Shown here: one piece after another, positions 19,605-28,701 of the stretch | How the letters are laid out: the number at the start of each line of letters is the position of its first letter | Position numbering within the stretch: position 1 is the stretch's first letter | Source: [Mycobacterium] fortunisiensis | GTDB taxonomy: Bacteria; Actinomycetota; Actinomycetes; Mycobacteriales; Mycobacteriaceae | Reading direction: 5' to 3' | Length of the DNA: 64,000 nucleotides | NCBI RefSeq assembly: GCF_019050325.1 | Contig: NZ_VOMB01000016.1 | Span: 787,168-851,167, forward strand | The notes under the pieces: model-generated | Told to the model about the DNA's origin: nothing | Databases searched by the model: none | What the model saw: the letters and a program-made list of their open reading frames with translations, nothing else | Translations under genes and position numbers: made by a program

Positions 19605-20309
19605 ATGACCTCGGATAGCTTGCCGCGAGCTCGCCGTCGAGGGCCAGGACGCCCCGCCGGTTCGGATGCCGCGCGGACCCGCGAGCACATCATGCGCGCC
19701 GCGTTCGAGGTGATCAACGACTACGGCTACGCGGCCGCCACGTTCCAGGAGATCGCCAAGCGCGCCGGCCTGAGCCGTCCGACGCTGAACTACTACTTCG
19801 CGGGCCGCTCGGAGCTCTACGCGACGCTGCTCGAGCGGGCCCACGAGGTGGTCTCCGCGTGTATCGGTACGGCGAAACAACATGAGGGAACGCGGGTTCG
19901 ATTGCACGCGTACATCGACGCGATGGTGGACACCTGGCAACGCGACAGCGCGGTCGTCGGCTTCCTGGTCAATGTCCGGCTGGAGGAGCAACGCCACCCC
20001 GACCTGCCGGCCGGCACCGTCGCGGCCACCCGGGAGTTCCTCGGCGACGTCGTCACCGAGGCGATCCGCCGAGGCGAACTGGCCGCTGACACCGATTCGG
20101 CGGTGCTGGTCGATCTGCTCTACTCGATGGTGTGGGGGCTGGGCTCCCATGCCGTTCGGCAGGGCTGCGAAGTCGACCTATCGGCCATTGCCAAGCAACT
20201 GCACATGGTGATCGATTATGGGTTGCTGGATGGTCCCGGCGCCGGGCTGTGCCCGGCCGGCAAAGACACGCGCGGCGACACGCGCGGTGGTGTCGGTGGG
20301 GCGCAATAG
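19605..20309 (+). CDS. TetR-family transcriptional regulator
   Basis: The protein is 234 residues. The DNA-binding domain spans about residues 20-70: REHIMRAAFEVINDYGYAAATFQEIAKRAGLSRPTLNYYFAGRSELYATLLE. The recognition helix is SRPTLNYYF. The rest is the helical ligand-binding part, ending in a low-complexity tail (KDTRGDTRGG). The ATG at 19605 is chosen because the promoter upstream places the transcript start there. It lies between rarD and dnaE1 and probably controls itself, possibly also a neighbour. Its ligand is unknown. It is not recognised as a named regulator. Confidence 0.85.
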   Translation: MTSDSLPRARRRGPGRPAGSDAARTREHIMRAAFEVINDYGYAAATFQEIAKRAGLSRPTLNYYFAGRSELYATLLERAHEVVSACIGTAKQHEGTRVRLHAYIDAMVDTWQRDSAVVGFLVNVRLEEQRHPDLPAGTVAATREFLGDVVTEAIRRGELAADTDSAVLVDLLYSMVWGLGSHAVRQGCEVDLSAIAKQLHMVIDYGLLDGPGAGLCPAGKDTRGDTRGGVGGAQ

Positions 20310-20321
20310 ACTGGCAGCCCT

Positions 20322-23300
20322 ATGAGCGGTTCATCTTCGGGGTCCTCGGGATCTTTTGTTCACCTGCACAACCACACCGAGTACTCGATGCTGGACGGTG
20401 CCGCGAAGATCACGCCGATGCTCGCCGAGGCGCAGCGCCTCGGTATGCCGGCGATCGGTATGACCGACCACGGCAACATGTTCGGCGCCAGCGAGTTCTA
20501 CAACTCGGCGACCAAGGCCGGCATCAAACCGATCATCGGCATCGAGGCGTATATAGCTCCCGCTTCTCGATTTGATACCAAGCGGGTGCAGTGGGGTGAT
20601 CCGAGCCAGAAGGGTGACGACGTCTCCGGTAGCGGTGCCTACACCCACATGACGATGGTCGCCGAGAACGCCACCGGTCTGCGCAACCTGTTCAAGCTCT
20701 CGTCGCTGGCGTCTTTCGAAGGGCAGCTCGGTAAGTGGTCGCGCATGGACGCCGAGATCATCGCCGAGCACGCCGAGGGCATCATCGCCACCACCGGCTG
20801 CCCGTCGGGTGAGGTACAGACCCGGCTGCGGCTCGGGCACCGGCAGGAAGCCCTGGAGGCGGCCGCCAAATGGCGGGAGATCTTCGGCCCGGAGAACTTC
20901 TTCCTCGAGCTGATGGACCACGGCCTCGACATCGAGCGCCGGGTTCGTGAGGGCCTGCTGGAGATCGGGCAGAAGCTCAACATCCCGCCGCTGGCCACCA
21001 ACGACTGCCACTACGTGACGCGCGATGCCTCGCAGAATCACGAAGCGCTGCTGTGCATTCAGACCGGTAAGACGCTGTCGGACCCGAACCGGTTCAAGTT
21101 CGACGGCGACGGCTACTTCCTCAAGTCGGCCGAGGAGATGCGCGCGCTGTGGGACTCCCAGGTGCCCGGGGCGTGCGATTCGACGGTGCTGATCGGGGAG
21201 CGCGTCCAGTCCTACGCCGACGTCTGGACGCCGACCGACCGGATGCCGGTGTTCCCGGTGCCCGACGGGCACGACCAGGCCTCGTGGCTGACCCATGAGG
21301 TGCAGGCCGGGCTGGAGCGCCGGTTTCGCGGTGGGGCCGTTCCCGCCGAATACACCGAGCGGGCGGCCTACGAGATCAAGGTCATCTGTGAGAAGGGCTT
21401 TCCGTCCTACTTCCTGATCGTGGCCGACCTGATCAACTACGCCCGGTCGGTCGGGATCCGGGTGGGGCCGGGCCGTGGGTCGGCAGCCGGGTCGCTGGTG
21501 GCATACGCCTTGGGCATCACAAACATCGACCCGATTCCGCACGGGCTGCTGTTCGAACGCTTCCTCAACCCGGAACGTCCGTCCGCCCCCGATATCGACA
21601 TCGACTTCGACGACCGTCGCCGCGGTGAGATGCTGCGGTATGCGGCCAACAAGTGGGGCAGCGACCGGGTGGCCCAGGTCATCACCTTCGGCACCATCAA
21701 AACGAAGGCCGCGCTGAAGGATTCGGCGCGTGTGCATTACGGCCAGCCGGGTTTCGCGATCGCCGACCGGATCACCAAGGCGCTGCCGCCGCCGATCATG
21801 GCCAAGGACATCCCGGTTTCGGGGATCACCGATCCCAACCACGAGCGGTACAAGGAAGCCGCCGAGGTGCGCACGCTGATCGAGACCGATCCCGACGTGC
21901 GCACCATCTACCAGACCGCGCTGGGCCTGGAGGGGCTGGTCCGCAACGCGGGCGTGCACGCCTGCGCGGTGATCATGAGCTCCGAGCCGCTCGTCGACGC
22001 GATCCCGCTGTGGAAGCGGCCGCAGGACGGCGCCATCATCACCGGCTGGGACTATCCGTCGTGTGAGGCCATCGGCCTGCTCAAGATGGACTTTCTGGGC
22101 CTGCGAAACCTGACGATCATCGGTGACTGCCTGGAGAACATCAAGGCCAACCGGGGGATCGACCTGGACCTGGAAACGCTGCCCTTCGACGATCCGGCCG
22201 CCTACGAGCTCCTCGGCCGCGGCGACACCCTGGGTGTGTTCCAGCTCGACGGCAGCGCGATGCGTGACCTGCTGCGCCGGATGCAACCCACCGGCTTCAA
22301 CGACATCGTCGCGGTGCTCGCGCTGTACCGGCCGGGCCCGATGGGCATGAACGCCCACAACGATTACGCCGACCGCAAGAACGGGCGCCAGGCCATCAAG
22401 CCGATCCACCCCGAACTCGAAGAACCACTCAAGGACATCCTGGCCGAGACCTACGGCCTGATCGTCTACCAAGAGCAGATCATGTTCATCGCCCAGAAGG
22501 TCGCTTCCTACACCATGGGTAAGGCCGACGCGCTGCGTAAGGCCATGGGCAAGAAGAAGCTTGAGGTGCTCGAGGCCGAGTACAAGGGCTTCAAGGAAGG
22601 CATGACCGCCAACGGCTTCTCCGAGGCTGCGGTGAAGGCGTTGTGGGACACCATCCTTCCGTTCGCCGGGTACGCCTTCAACAAGTCGCACGCGGCCGGC
22701 TATGGCCTGGTCTCGTACTGGACGGCCTACCTCAAGGCGAACTACCCGGCCGAGTACATGGCCGGGCTGCTCACCTCGGTCGGTGACGACAAGGACAAGG
22801 CCGCGGTCTACCTTGCCGACTGCCGCCGGCTCGGCATCACCGTGCTGCCGCCCGACGTCAACGAGTCGGTGCAGAACTTCGCCTCGGTGGGCGACGACAT
22901 CCGGTTCGGTCTGGGGGCGATCCGCAACGTCGGCGCCAACGTGGTCTCGTCGCTGATCAGTACGCGCACCGAGAAGGGCAAGTACACCGACTTCTCGGAC
23001 TACCTCAACAAGATCGACATCGCGGCCTGCAACAAGAAGGTCACCGAATCCCTGATCAAGGCCGGTGCGTTCGATTCACTCGATCATCCCCGTAAAGGGC
23101 TGTTCCTGGTGCACACCGACGCCGTCGACTCGGTGCTGGGCACCAAGAAGGCCGAGGCGATGGGTCAGTTCGACCTGTTCGGCGGCGCCGACGACGGGGG
23201 CGGCACGGATGCGGTGTTCACCATCCGGGTGCCCGAGGAGGAGTGGGAGGACAAGCACAAGCTCGCCCTCGAGCGCGAGATGCTGGGCCTGTACGTGTCC

Positions 23301-23879
23301 GGTCATCCGCTCAACGGGGTGGCCCACCTGTTGGCCAATCAAGTCGACACGCAGATCCCGTCGATCCTCGACGGCGACGTCGCCAACGATGCGCAGGTGG
23401 TGGTCGGCGGCATCCTCGCCTCGGTCAACCGGCGGGTGAACAAGAACGGTTTGCCTTGGGCCTCAGCTCAATTGGAAGATCTCACCGGTGGCATCGAGGT
23501 GTTGTTCTTCCCGCAGACCTATTCGCTTTTCGGTGCCGATATCGCCGACGACATGGTGGTCCTGGTCAAGGCGAAAGTGGCTGCCCGCGACGACCGGATC
23601 TCGTTGATCGCCCACGAACTGGTGGTGCCCGATTTCAGCAGCGCCGCCGCTGACCGGCCGCTGGCGGTGAGCCTGCCCACCCGTCAGTGCACGATCGACA
23701 AGGTGAGCGCGCTCAAGCAGGTGCTGGCCAATCATCCCGGCACGTCCCAGGTGCATCTGCGGTTGATCAGCGGTGAACGCATCACCACGCTGGAGCTGGA
23801 TCAGTCCCTGCGGGTGACCCCGTCGTCGGCGTTGATGGGCGATCTCAAGGCGCTGCTCGGCCCGGGTTGCCTCGGCTGA
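20322..23879 (+). CDS. dnaE1: DNA polymerase III alpha subunit, replicative
   Basis: The protein is 1185 residues, the main replicative polymerase. An N-terminal PHP domain opens with [13 protein letters not shown] (residues 14-26); in mycobacterial DnaE1 this domain is the proofreading exonuclease, and the metal-binding histidines are kept. Catalytic acids are in PDIDIDFDD (D424 and D426). The thumb and finger regions, an internal beta-clamp motif GQFDLFGG and an OB-fold (about residues 1000-1080) follow. It is the orthologue of Rv1547. The ATG at 20322 fits the known start. Its 3' end overlaps the opposite-strand F420-type gene by 79 bases. It starts 12 bases after the TetR gene and could be partly read from its promoter. 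Confidence 0.97.
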   Translation: MSGSSSGSSGSFVHLHNHTEYSMLDGAAKITPMLAEAQRLGMPAIGMTDHGNMFGASEFYNSATKAGIKPIIGIEAYIAPASRFDTKRVQWGDPSQKGDDVSGSGAYTHMTMVAENATGLRNLFKLSSLASFEGQLGKWSRMDAEIIAEHAEGIIATTGCPSGEVQTRLRLGHRQEALEAAAKWREIFGPENFFLELMDHGLDIERRVREGLLEIGQKLNIPPLATNDCHYVTRDASQNHEALLCIQTGKTLSDPNRFKFDGDGYFLKSAEEMRALWDSQVPGACDSTVLIGERVQSYADVWTPTDRMPVFPVPDGHDQASWLTHEVQAGLERRFRGGAVPAEYTERAAYEIKVICEKGFPSYFLIVADLINYARSVGIRVGPGRGSAAGSLVAYALGITNIDPIPHGLLFERFLNPERPSAPDIDIDFDDRRRGEMLRYAANKWGSDRVAQVITFGTIKTKAALKDSARVHYGQPGFAIADRITKALPPPIMAKDIPVSGITDPNHERYKEAAEVRTLIETDPDVRTIYQTALGLEGLVRNAGVHACAVIMSSEPLVDAIPLWKRPQDGAIITGWDYPSCEAIGLLKMDFLGLRNLTIIGDCLENIKANRGIDLDLETLPFDDPAAYELLGRGDTLGVFQLDGSAMRDLLRRMQPTGFNDIVAVLALYRPGPMGMNAHNDYADRKNGRQAIKPIHPELEEPLKDILAETYGLIVYQEQIMFIAQKVASYTMGKADALRKAMGKKKLEVLEAEYKGFKEGMTANGFSEAAVKALWDTILPFAGYAFNKSHAAGYGLVSYWTAYLKANYPAEYMAGLLTSVGDDKDKAAVYLADCRRLGITVLPPDVNESVQNFASVGDDIRFGLGAIRNVGANVVSSLISTRTEKGKYTDFSDYLNKIDIAACNKKVTESLIKAGAFDSLDHPRKGLFLVHTDAVDSVLGTKKAEAMGQFDLFGGADDGGGTDAVFTIRVPEEEWEDKHKLALEREMLGLYVSGHPLNGVAHLLANQVDTQIPSILDGDVANDAQVVVGGILASVNRRVNKNGLPWASAQLEDLTGGIEVLFFPQTYSLFGADIADDMVVLVKAKVAARDDRISLIAHELVVPDFSSAAADRPLAVSLPTRQCTIDKVSALKQVLANHPGTSQVHLRLISGERITTLELDQSLRVTPSSALMGDLKALLGPGCLG

Positions 23880-24340
23880 GAATCGTCCTGCCGAGCCAGG
23901 TCGATCCTGACGATCGCGGTGTCGGGCCATACGTTGCGGGTGCGGGCGCGCCGTAGCTTCTCCCACAGCGGGAGCTCGCGGTGCACGTTGGTGACACCGG
24001 GGATCTTCAGCAGCGGCACGATGTTCCACTGCCAGCCGTAGCGTCGGTGCAGGGCACGGTTGGCCCGTTCGGCGTCGTCATCGCCCAGGATGGTGGCCCG
24101 GCCGCTGCGCCAGACGGTGCCGGTGGCTCGCCCTTTGTGGTCACAGGCCACGAGATCGACGTCGGGGCGGGCGGTCAGCCTGCGGGTCTTCGGCCCGATC
24201 TTGGTGCGGAACAACACCGTTGGTCCGTCGAGAACGAACCAGATCGGGGTGTCGACGGCGGTACCGTCGGCACGAAAGCTGCGTAGCAGGGCGTACCGGG
24301 AGCGGGTCAGGGGATCGTGCACGGTGTCGGTGTGCGGCAT
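23801..24340 (-). CDS. PPOX-class F420-dependent oxidoreductase-like protein
   Basis: The protein is 179 residues with the split-barrel flavin/F420-binding fold: [61 protein letters not shown]. Proteins of this class bind F420, FMN or haem and act on small substrates. No substrate can be assigned. The ATG at 24340 is preferred over an upstream TTG. It is divergent from merR, with the 22-base MerR operator between them, so it is the likely target of that regulator. The 3' end lies inside the end of dnaE1 on the other strand. The last 30 residues are low-complexity and may be a product of this overlap. Confidence 0.75.
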   Translation of the reverse strand: MPHTDTVHDPLTRSRYALLRSFRADGTAVDTPIWFVLDGPTVLFRTKIGPKTRRLTARPDVDLVACDHKGRATGTVWRSGRATILGDDDAERANRALHRRYGWQWNIVPLLKIPGVTNVHRELPLWEKLRRARTRNVWPDTAIVRIDLARQDDSQPRQPGPSSALRSPINADDGVTRRD

Positions 24341-24353
24341 GGTTCCAGTCAAG

Positions 24354-24375
24354 GACTTAGAGTTGACTCTAAGTC
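24354..24375. promoter_or_regulatory. MerR-type operator palindrome
   Basis: Arms GACTTAGAG (24354-24362) and CTCTAAGTC (24367-24375) are perfectly inverted with a four-base TTGA spacer. This size and symmetry are typical of MerR-family operators, which sit between a -35 and -10 spaced 19 bases apart. On the minus strand TTGACT (24377-24372) could be the -35 of the F420-type gene. The palindrome lies between the starts of that gene and of merR. Confidence 0.8.
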
Positions 24376-24397
24376 AAGCACCGGCCCGGGAGAGCAG

Positions 24398-24802
24398 GTG
24401 AGCACGATGTTGACCATCGGGGATGTCGCAGAGCGGTCTGGGATCGCTTCGACCGCGCTGCGCTACTACGAGCAGGTCGGGTTGATACCCGCGCCGCGGC
24501 GGGTGGGTGGCCAGCGCCGCTACGAGGAGACGGTGCTGACGCGGCTGGAGGTGATCAGGCTGTGCAAGACCGCGGGGTTCTCGTTGACCGAAATCGCGCT
24601 GCTGCTGGATGACTCGCCGGGACGGCCGGTGGCGCGCGAGTTGGCGCAGGCGAAACTGGCCGAGATCGACGCCCAGTTGGCCTCGTTGGCGCAGGCGCGG
24701 GCGATCATCGAGTGGGGCATGCGGTGTACGTGCCCGTCAATCGAGTTGTGCACCTGCGGAATTCATCAGGAGCTGCCGGCCGGCGTAGGTCAAAAGCGGT
24801 AG
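24398..24802 (+). CDS. MerR-family regulator with a four-cysteine C-terminus
   Basis: The protein is 134 residues. The N-terminal winged helix reads MLTIGDVAERSGIASTALRYYEQVGLIP, the canonical MerR DNA-binding domain. A long dimer helix follows. The C-terminus carries Cys110-x-Cys112 and Cys118-x-Cys120, a CxCx5CxC pattern that could hold a metal or an iron-sulfur cluster, somewhat like SoxR. MerR proteins twist the operator to activate their target. The likely target is the divergent F420-type gene and merR itself. The GTG at 24398 is chosen because GGGAG lies nearby; the ATG at 24407 is the alternative. Its 3' end overlaps the methyltransferase gene by 13 bases. Confidence 0.85.
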   Translation: MSTMLTIGDVAERSGIASTALRYYEQVGLIPAPRRVGGQRRYEETVLTRLEVIRLCKTAGFSLTEIALLLDDSPGRPVARELAQAKLAEIDAQLASLAQARAIIEWGMRCTCPSIELCTCGIHQELPAGVGQKR

Positions 24803-25623
24803 GCGAGAATCCGCGCCTTGCGCGCGGTTGTCCTGGTCAGGCCGCTCAATCGCGTGGCGATCCGCAGCCACGCGGGGAACCGGTCCACCTCCGGCTCGCG
24901 GGTGAGGCTGGCTTCCTCGACCAGGTGCAGTGCCGGATTCCAGGTTTCGGGGTGCTGGGCGTCCTTGAAACCGCGGTAGCCCCATTGGCTGCCGACGTCT
25001 TTGAACATCTTCTGCGGGAAGAGTTTGATGGCGGCGCGACTGATCCAGCCGATCCCGCCGTAGTCGTTGAATGTCAGCTCGCCGGTGGTGAAATGCGTGC
25101 TGACGCGCCGGAAGATGTCGATGACCACCGGTTCGCCGAGGAATGCGAACAACCCGTCGGCCCGCAGGATCGTGGGTCGGTCGGCGGGAATCGGATCGCA
25201 CCAGCCGGGGTCGGCCAAGGAGGCGGCCACCACATGCGACTGCTCGTGCCCCGGCAGTACCTGGGGGCGCAAGGCACTGACGGCGGGCAGGTCGACGTGG
25301 TACCAGTCCACCGTCGCAGGCGGGGACACCCGGTACAACGCACTGTCGAGCCCGGCTCCCAGGTCGACCACGACGGCATCGGGGTGTGCGGTGACGAACG
25401 CGCGCACCCGGTCGTCGAGCATCTTGGCCCGCAACGCGGTCTGGCACACCACGCTGGTCTGTACCCCCAATCCCGGGAAGTCGTAGTCCAGTTGAGCGAC
25501 CACGTCATCGGCCCAGGTGTCGCCCAGGATCGGATGTGCCCATCGGCTGTCGAGGGCCCGGGCGTACAAAGTGAGCAATGCGGTCTGTTCGACCGGGGTC
25601 AGCTGTGCCGTGGTCAGCGTCAT
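24790..25623 (-). CDS. SAM-dependent methyltransferase, leucine carboxyl methyltransferase-like
   Basis: The protein is 277 residues of the LCMT family, which includes PKS-associated and tetracenomycin-type O-methyltransferases. The SAM motif DLGAGLDSALYRV follows the AHPDAVVV strand, and the HVDLPAVSALRP motif follows it. RADGLFAFLGEPVVIDIFRRVSTHF matches motif III. The substrate is not predictable. The start is ATG at 25623; longer forms run through low-complexity sequence. It converges with merR and is divergent from the SRPBCC gene, sharing a 111-base intergenic region with it. Confidence 0.82.
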   Translation of the reverse strand: MTLTTAQLTPVEQTALLTLYARALDSRWAHPILGDTWADDVVAQLDYDFPGLGVQTSVVCQTALRAKMLDDRVRAFVTAHPDAVVVDLGAGLDSALYRVSPPATVDWYHVDLPAVSALRPQVLPGHEQSHVVAASLADPGWCDPIPADRPTILRADGLFAFLGEPVVIDIFRRVSTHFTTGELTFNDYGGIGWISRAAIKLFPQKMFKDVGSQWGYRGFKDAQHPETWNPALHLVEEASLTREPEVDRFPAWLRIATRLSGLTRTTARKARILAYRF

Positions 25624-25734
25624 GTCTGCGACGGTACGCCGGTGGCCGTGCTGAACGTCGACCCGAAAACGTTCATCTCCCTTACGGTTACGCATTTCGG
25701 TTGGCGACGTGCCAGGTCCCCTAGGCTGGCAGGC

Positions 25735-26136
25735 ATGCAAAGCCGACATGTGAGTGTGTGGATCGAGGAGTCGCCGGCGGCGGTGTACGCCTATGCCGCG
25801 GACCCGGCGAATCTCGCCCACTGGGCGGCAGGTCTGGCCGGCGGCGGGTTACGCCGAACCGCGGCGGGCTGGATCGCCGATTCCCCGATGGGCGAGGTGA
25901 TCGTCGAGTTCGCGCCCGACAATGAGCACGGTGTGCTCGATCACGTGGTGCGCCTGCCGTCGGGAGAGGCGGTGTACAACCCCATGCGGGTTGTCCCGGC
26001 CGGGGTCGAGGAGCCGCGCTGCGAGGTGGTGTTCACCGTGCGGCAGCGCGCCGGCATGTCCGACGAGCAGTTCGACGAAGATATCGCCGCGGTGGCGGCC
26101 GATCTGGACCGATTGCGGGCACTGATCGAGCGTTAG
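25735..26136 (+). CDS. SRPBCC/START-like small protein
   Basis: The protein is 133 residues and resembles polyketide-cyclase/START-type ligand-binding folds: VSVWIEESPAAVYAYAADPANLAHWAAGL, then MGEVIVEFAPDNEHGVLDHVVRLPSGEAVYNPMRVVPAG, CEVVFTVRQRAG and DEDIAAVAADLDRLRALIER. These proteins bind small hydrophobic molecules; no substrate is known. The ATG at 25735 has a TAGGCT -10-like element 8 bases upstream (25721-25726), so the transcript is likely leaderless. The stop overlaps that of the small membrane-protein gene on the other strand by four bases. Confidence 0.75.
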   Translation: MQSRHVSVWIEESPAAVYAYAADPANLAHWAAGLAGGGLRRTAAGWIADSPMGEVIVEFAPDNEHGVLDHVVRLPSGEAVYNPMRVVPAGVEEPRCEVVFTVRQRAGMSDEQFDEDIAAVAADLDRLRALIER

Positions 26137-26363
26137 CGGTTCGCGGACGCCCGCGCGGCGAGGCCGATCCAGACGATCGCCGTGGCCGCGGCCCCTGACA
26201 GCACCGCCGGCGCGGCGCTTGTCGTCACAGCTCCGACGACGACCAGGGCCAGCAGGCCGGCAGCCAACGCAATCAGCTTGTAGGCAGGCCAGGGCACACC
26301 GGCCAGCCGCACCTCCCGGTCGGCCAGTGGTGCGGTGGTGGAGAAGTTCCCCGCGGCGGTCAT
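26133..26363 (-). CDS. Small two-helix membrane protein
   Basis: The protein is 76 residues. Two hydrophobic segments are visible: KLIALAAGLLALVVVGAVTT and AVLSGAAATAIVWIGLAARA, joined by a short turn. The N-terminal head is polar. The ATG at 26363 is chosen over a TTG at 26387. Its end overlaps the SRPBCC stop by four bases in a tail-to-tail arrangement. No family was recognised. Confidence 0.6.
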   Translation of the reverse strand: MTAAGNFSTTAPLADREVRLAGVPWPAYKLIALAAGLLALVVVGAVTTSAAPAVLSGAAATAIVWIGLAARASANR

Positions 26364-26446
26364 GACTACAACGATAGCTCTCAACAAAGATTTCGGGCAA
26401 CCGAAACATTAGATGAGTTGGATCTCTGAACCGATCCGGAACCCGC

Positions 26447-26863
26447 TCAGCAGTGAGCTTCCAATCGGTACTTGACCTCGGTCTTCCCGGTAGGGCGGTC
26501 AGCGAAGGACCCGTGCGCCGTCCCGCTCACCGTGAACGTCGTGCCGTGGATACTCGCCTCGGTTCCGGCCATCCGGTCACCGGCAGCGCTGCCGGTGAAG
26601 CCGTGCACATCGCTGATCCGGACGATTTCCGGGCTGATGGAGGCACCGGTACTCACTATCGCGGTGAAACCGGGCGTGTCCGGGAGCGTTTCCAGGGTCC
26701 ACAACCAACTGCGCTGCGTGCACAGGATCGGGTAGCTGAGCGTGTCTTGTCCCTCCAGCGTGATGCGGGCGGTGTTCGTATCGGCCGGAACCCCGGTCGC
26801 TGCCGCGCACCCGGACACCGCGAAGACCGTGATGGCGCCGGCCACCTGCTGGATGTGCCGCAT
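26447..26863 (-). CDS. LpqH-family (19 kDa antigen-like) lipoprotein
   Basis: The protein is 138 residues. The signal peptide ends in the lipobox VSGC, so the Cys after it would be acylated and the signal cut by LspA, which is encoded at 16979-17674. The mature part follows the LpqH pattern: ARITLEGQDTLSYPILCTQ, DVHGFTGSAAGDRMAGTEASIHGTTFTVSGTAHGSFADRP, and an end of KTEVKYRLEAHC with the last cysteine near the C-terminus. The two cysteines beyond the lipobox probably form a disulfide. LpqH proteins are anchored in the outer envelope and are surface antigens. It is divergent from the nitroreductase gene. Confidence 0.82.
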   Translation of the reverse strand: MRHIQQVAGAITVFAVSGCAAATGVPADTNTARITLEGQDTLSYPILCTQRSWLWTLETLPDTPGFTAIVSTGASISPEIVRISDVHGFTGSAAGDRMAGTEASIHGTTFTVSGTAHGSFADRPTGKTEVKYRLEAHC

Positions 26864-26939
26864 GGTGGCGGTGTTCCCCGATTTGGACCGGGTTAACCGT
26901 TTCTCCGTTGTCCGCGATGTGTCGTCTTAGCCTGATGAC

Positions 26940-27377
26940 ATGCCAATTGCCGGAGACTACGAACCGAGCACGTCGGACTGGGCGCGGCAGAATGCCGAGA
27001 CGTACATGGCGTCTGGCGGCACGGACGGGACCGAACTCAACGGACGGCCGGTCATCTTGCTGACCACCATCGGCGCGAAAACCGGCAAGATCCGCAAAAC
27101 CCCGCTCATGCGCGTCGAACACGATGGTGAATATGCGGTGGTGGCGTCACTGGGTGGCGCGCCCAAAAATCCGGTCTGGTACCACAACGTGAAAAAGAAT
27201 CCGCACGTCGAACTGCAGGACGGCACCACCTCGGGCGACTACACGGCCCGCGAGGTGTTCGGGGAGGAAAAGGCGCTGTGGTGGGAGCGGGCCGTGGCCG
27301 CCTTCCCCGACTACGCCGACTACCAGACCAAGACGGATCGCCAGATTCCGGTGTTTGTCCTGACCCCGCTCAAGTGA
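26940..27377 (+). CDS. Deazaflavin (F420)-dependent nitroreductase-family protein
   Basis: The protein is 145 residues of the Ddn/DUF385 family, which uses reduced F420 to reduce quinones or nitro compounds. The F420-binding core is [59 protein letters not shown]. It is the orthologue of Rv1558 by sequence and by its position just before ilvA. The ATG at 26940 has TAGCCT (26929-26934) upstream as a -10 candidate, which predicts a leaderless or near-leaderless mRNA. ilvA starts 28 bases after its stop and could be co-transcribed. Confidence 0.85.
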   Translation: MPIAGDYEPSTSDWARQNAETYMASGGTDGTELNGRPVILLTTIGAKTGKIRKTPLMRVEHDGEYAVVASLGGAPKNPVWYHNVKKNPHVELQDGTTSGDYTAREVFGEEKALWWERAVAAFPDYADYQTKTDRQIPVFVLTPLK

Positions 27378-27405
27378 AAACGCTGGCTGGTGGCACCATT
27401 GACCG

Positions 27406-28683
27406 GTGACTGCCGAACTGAGCCCCTACCCGTCGATGCCGCTTTCCGCGGCTGACATCGACGAGGCCGCTCAGCGAATTTCCAGGGTGGTCACGCGCAG
27501 CCCGCTGCAGTTCAGCGAACGGCTGTCGGAGGCAACCGGCGCGACCGTGTATCTCAAGCGCGAGGACCTGCAGGCGGTTCGGTCCTACAAGGTGCGGGGC
27601 GCGTTCAATCTGATGGCCCAGCTCTCGCCGGAGGAACTCGCCGCCGGCGTGGTGTGCTCGTCGGCGGGCAACCATGCGCAGGGCTTCGCGATGGCCTGTC
27701 GGTCGATGCGCACCCACGGTCGCGTGTACGTGCCGGCCAAGACCCCCAAACAGAAGCGCGACCGGATTCGGTACCACGGCCGCGAGTACATCGAGCTCAT
27801 CGCCGTCGGGGCGACCTATGACCTGGCCGCTGCTGCCGCGCTGGAGGATGTGGCGCGTACCGGGGCCACTGTGGTGCCCCCGTACGACGACGTGCGCACG
27901 ATGGCCGGTCAGGGCACCATCGCCGCTGAGATCCTCGATCAGCTCGAAGTGGAGCCGGATCTGGTGGTGGTTCCGGTGGGCGGGGGCGGCTGTATCGCCG
28001 GAATCACCACGTACCTGGCCGAGCGCGCGTCGGGAACCTCGGTGCTCGGGGTCGAACCGGCCGGGGCGGCGTCGATGATTGCGGCCCTGGCCGCCGGCGA
28101 GCCGGTCACCCTGCCGCATGTCGACCAATTCGTCGACGGCGCCGCTGTGGCCCGCGCCGGAACGTTGCCGTATGCCACGCTGGCCGCGGCCGGCGACATG
28201 GTCACCCTCACCACGGTCGACGAGGGCGCGGTCTGTACCGCGATGCTCGACCTGTACCAGAACGACGGGATCATCGCTGAGCCCGCCGGTGCGCTGTCGG
28301 TGGCCGCATTGCTGGAGACCGACATCGAACCCGGTTCCACCGTGGTGTGTCTGATCTCCGGTGGCAACAACGACGTCTCCCGCTACAACGAGGTGGTCGA
28401 GCGCTCCCTGGTGCATCTGGGCCTCAAGCACTACTTCCTGGTCGATTTCCCGCAGGAGCCCGGGGCGCTGCGCCGGTTCCTCGACGAGGTCCTGGGGCCG
28501 GGCGACGACATCACGCTGTTCGAGTACGTCAAGCGCAACAACCGCGAGACCGGTGAGGCGCTGTGCGGTGTCGAGCTCAGCGCGGCGACGGATCTGGAAG
28601 GGCTGCTGGCCCGCATGCACAGCTCCGACATCCATGTGGAACTGCTGGAACCGGGCTCACCGGCGTATCGCTACCTCACCTGA
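27406..28683 (+). CDS. ilvA: Threonine dehydratase (biosynthetic, short form)
   Basis: The enzyme of 425 residues makes 2-oxobutanoate from threonine, the first step to isoleucine. The PLP lysine is K62 in RSYKVRGAFN. The glycine-rich phosphate loop is VPVGGGGCIAG. After residue 320 there is an ACT-like regulatory domain (HYFLVDFPQEPGALRRFLDEVLG), as in the shorter Bacillus and actinobacterial enzymes. It is the orthologue of Rv1559. The start is GTG at 27406. It shares the amino-acid theme with ileS in this window but they are not linked by a common site. Confidence 0.94.
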   Translation: MTAELSPYPSMPLSAADIDEAAQRISRVVTRSPLQFSERLSEATGATVYLKREDLQAVRSYKVRGAFNLMAQLSPEELAAGVVCSSAGNHAQGFAMACRSMRTHGRVYVPAKTPKQKRDRIRYHGREYIELIAVGATYDLAAAAALEDVARTGATVVPPYDDVRTMAGQGTIAAEILDQLEVEPDLVVVPVGGGGCIAGITTYLAERASGTSVLGVEPAGAASMIAALAAGEPVTLPHVDQFVDGAAVARAGTLPYATLAAAGDMVTLTTVDEGAVCTAMLDLYQNDGIIAEPAGALSVAALLETDIEPGSTVVCLISGGNNDVSRYNEVVERSLVHLGLKHYFLVDFPQEPGALRRFLDEVLGPGDDITLFEYVKRNNRETGEALCGVELSAATDLEGLLARMHSSDIHVELLEPGSPAYRYLT

Positions 28684-28701
28684 GCCGCGACACCTCGCTG
28701 C

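Noticed and set aside
20331..22691. Very long minus-strand frame opposite dnaE1
   Set aside because: It is a high-GC shadow rich in Val, Gly and Arg with no domain; dnaE1 is certain on the other strand.
24790..26136. Long plus-strand frame from the merR end through the methyltransferase to the SRPBCC gene
   Set aside because: It is an antisense reading of a clear methyltransferase; only the last 133 codons from 25735 look like protein.
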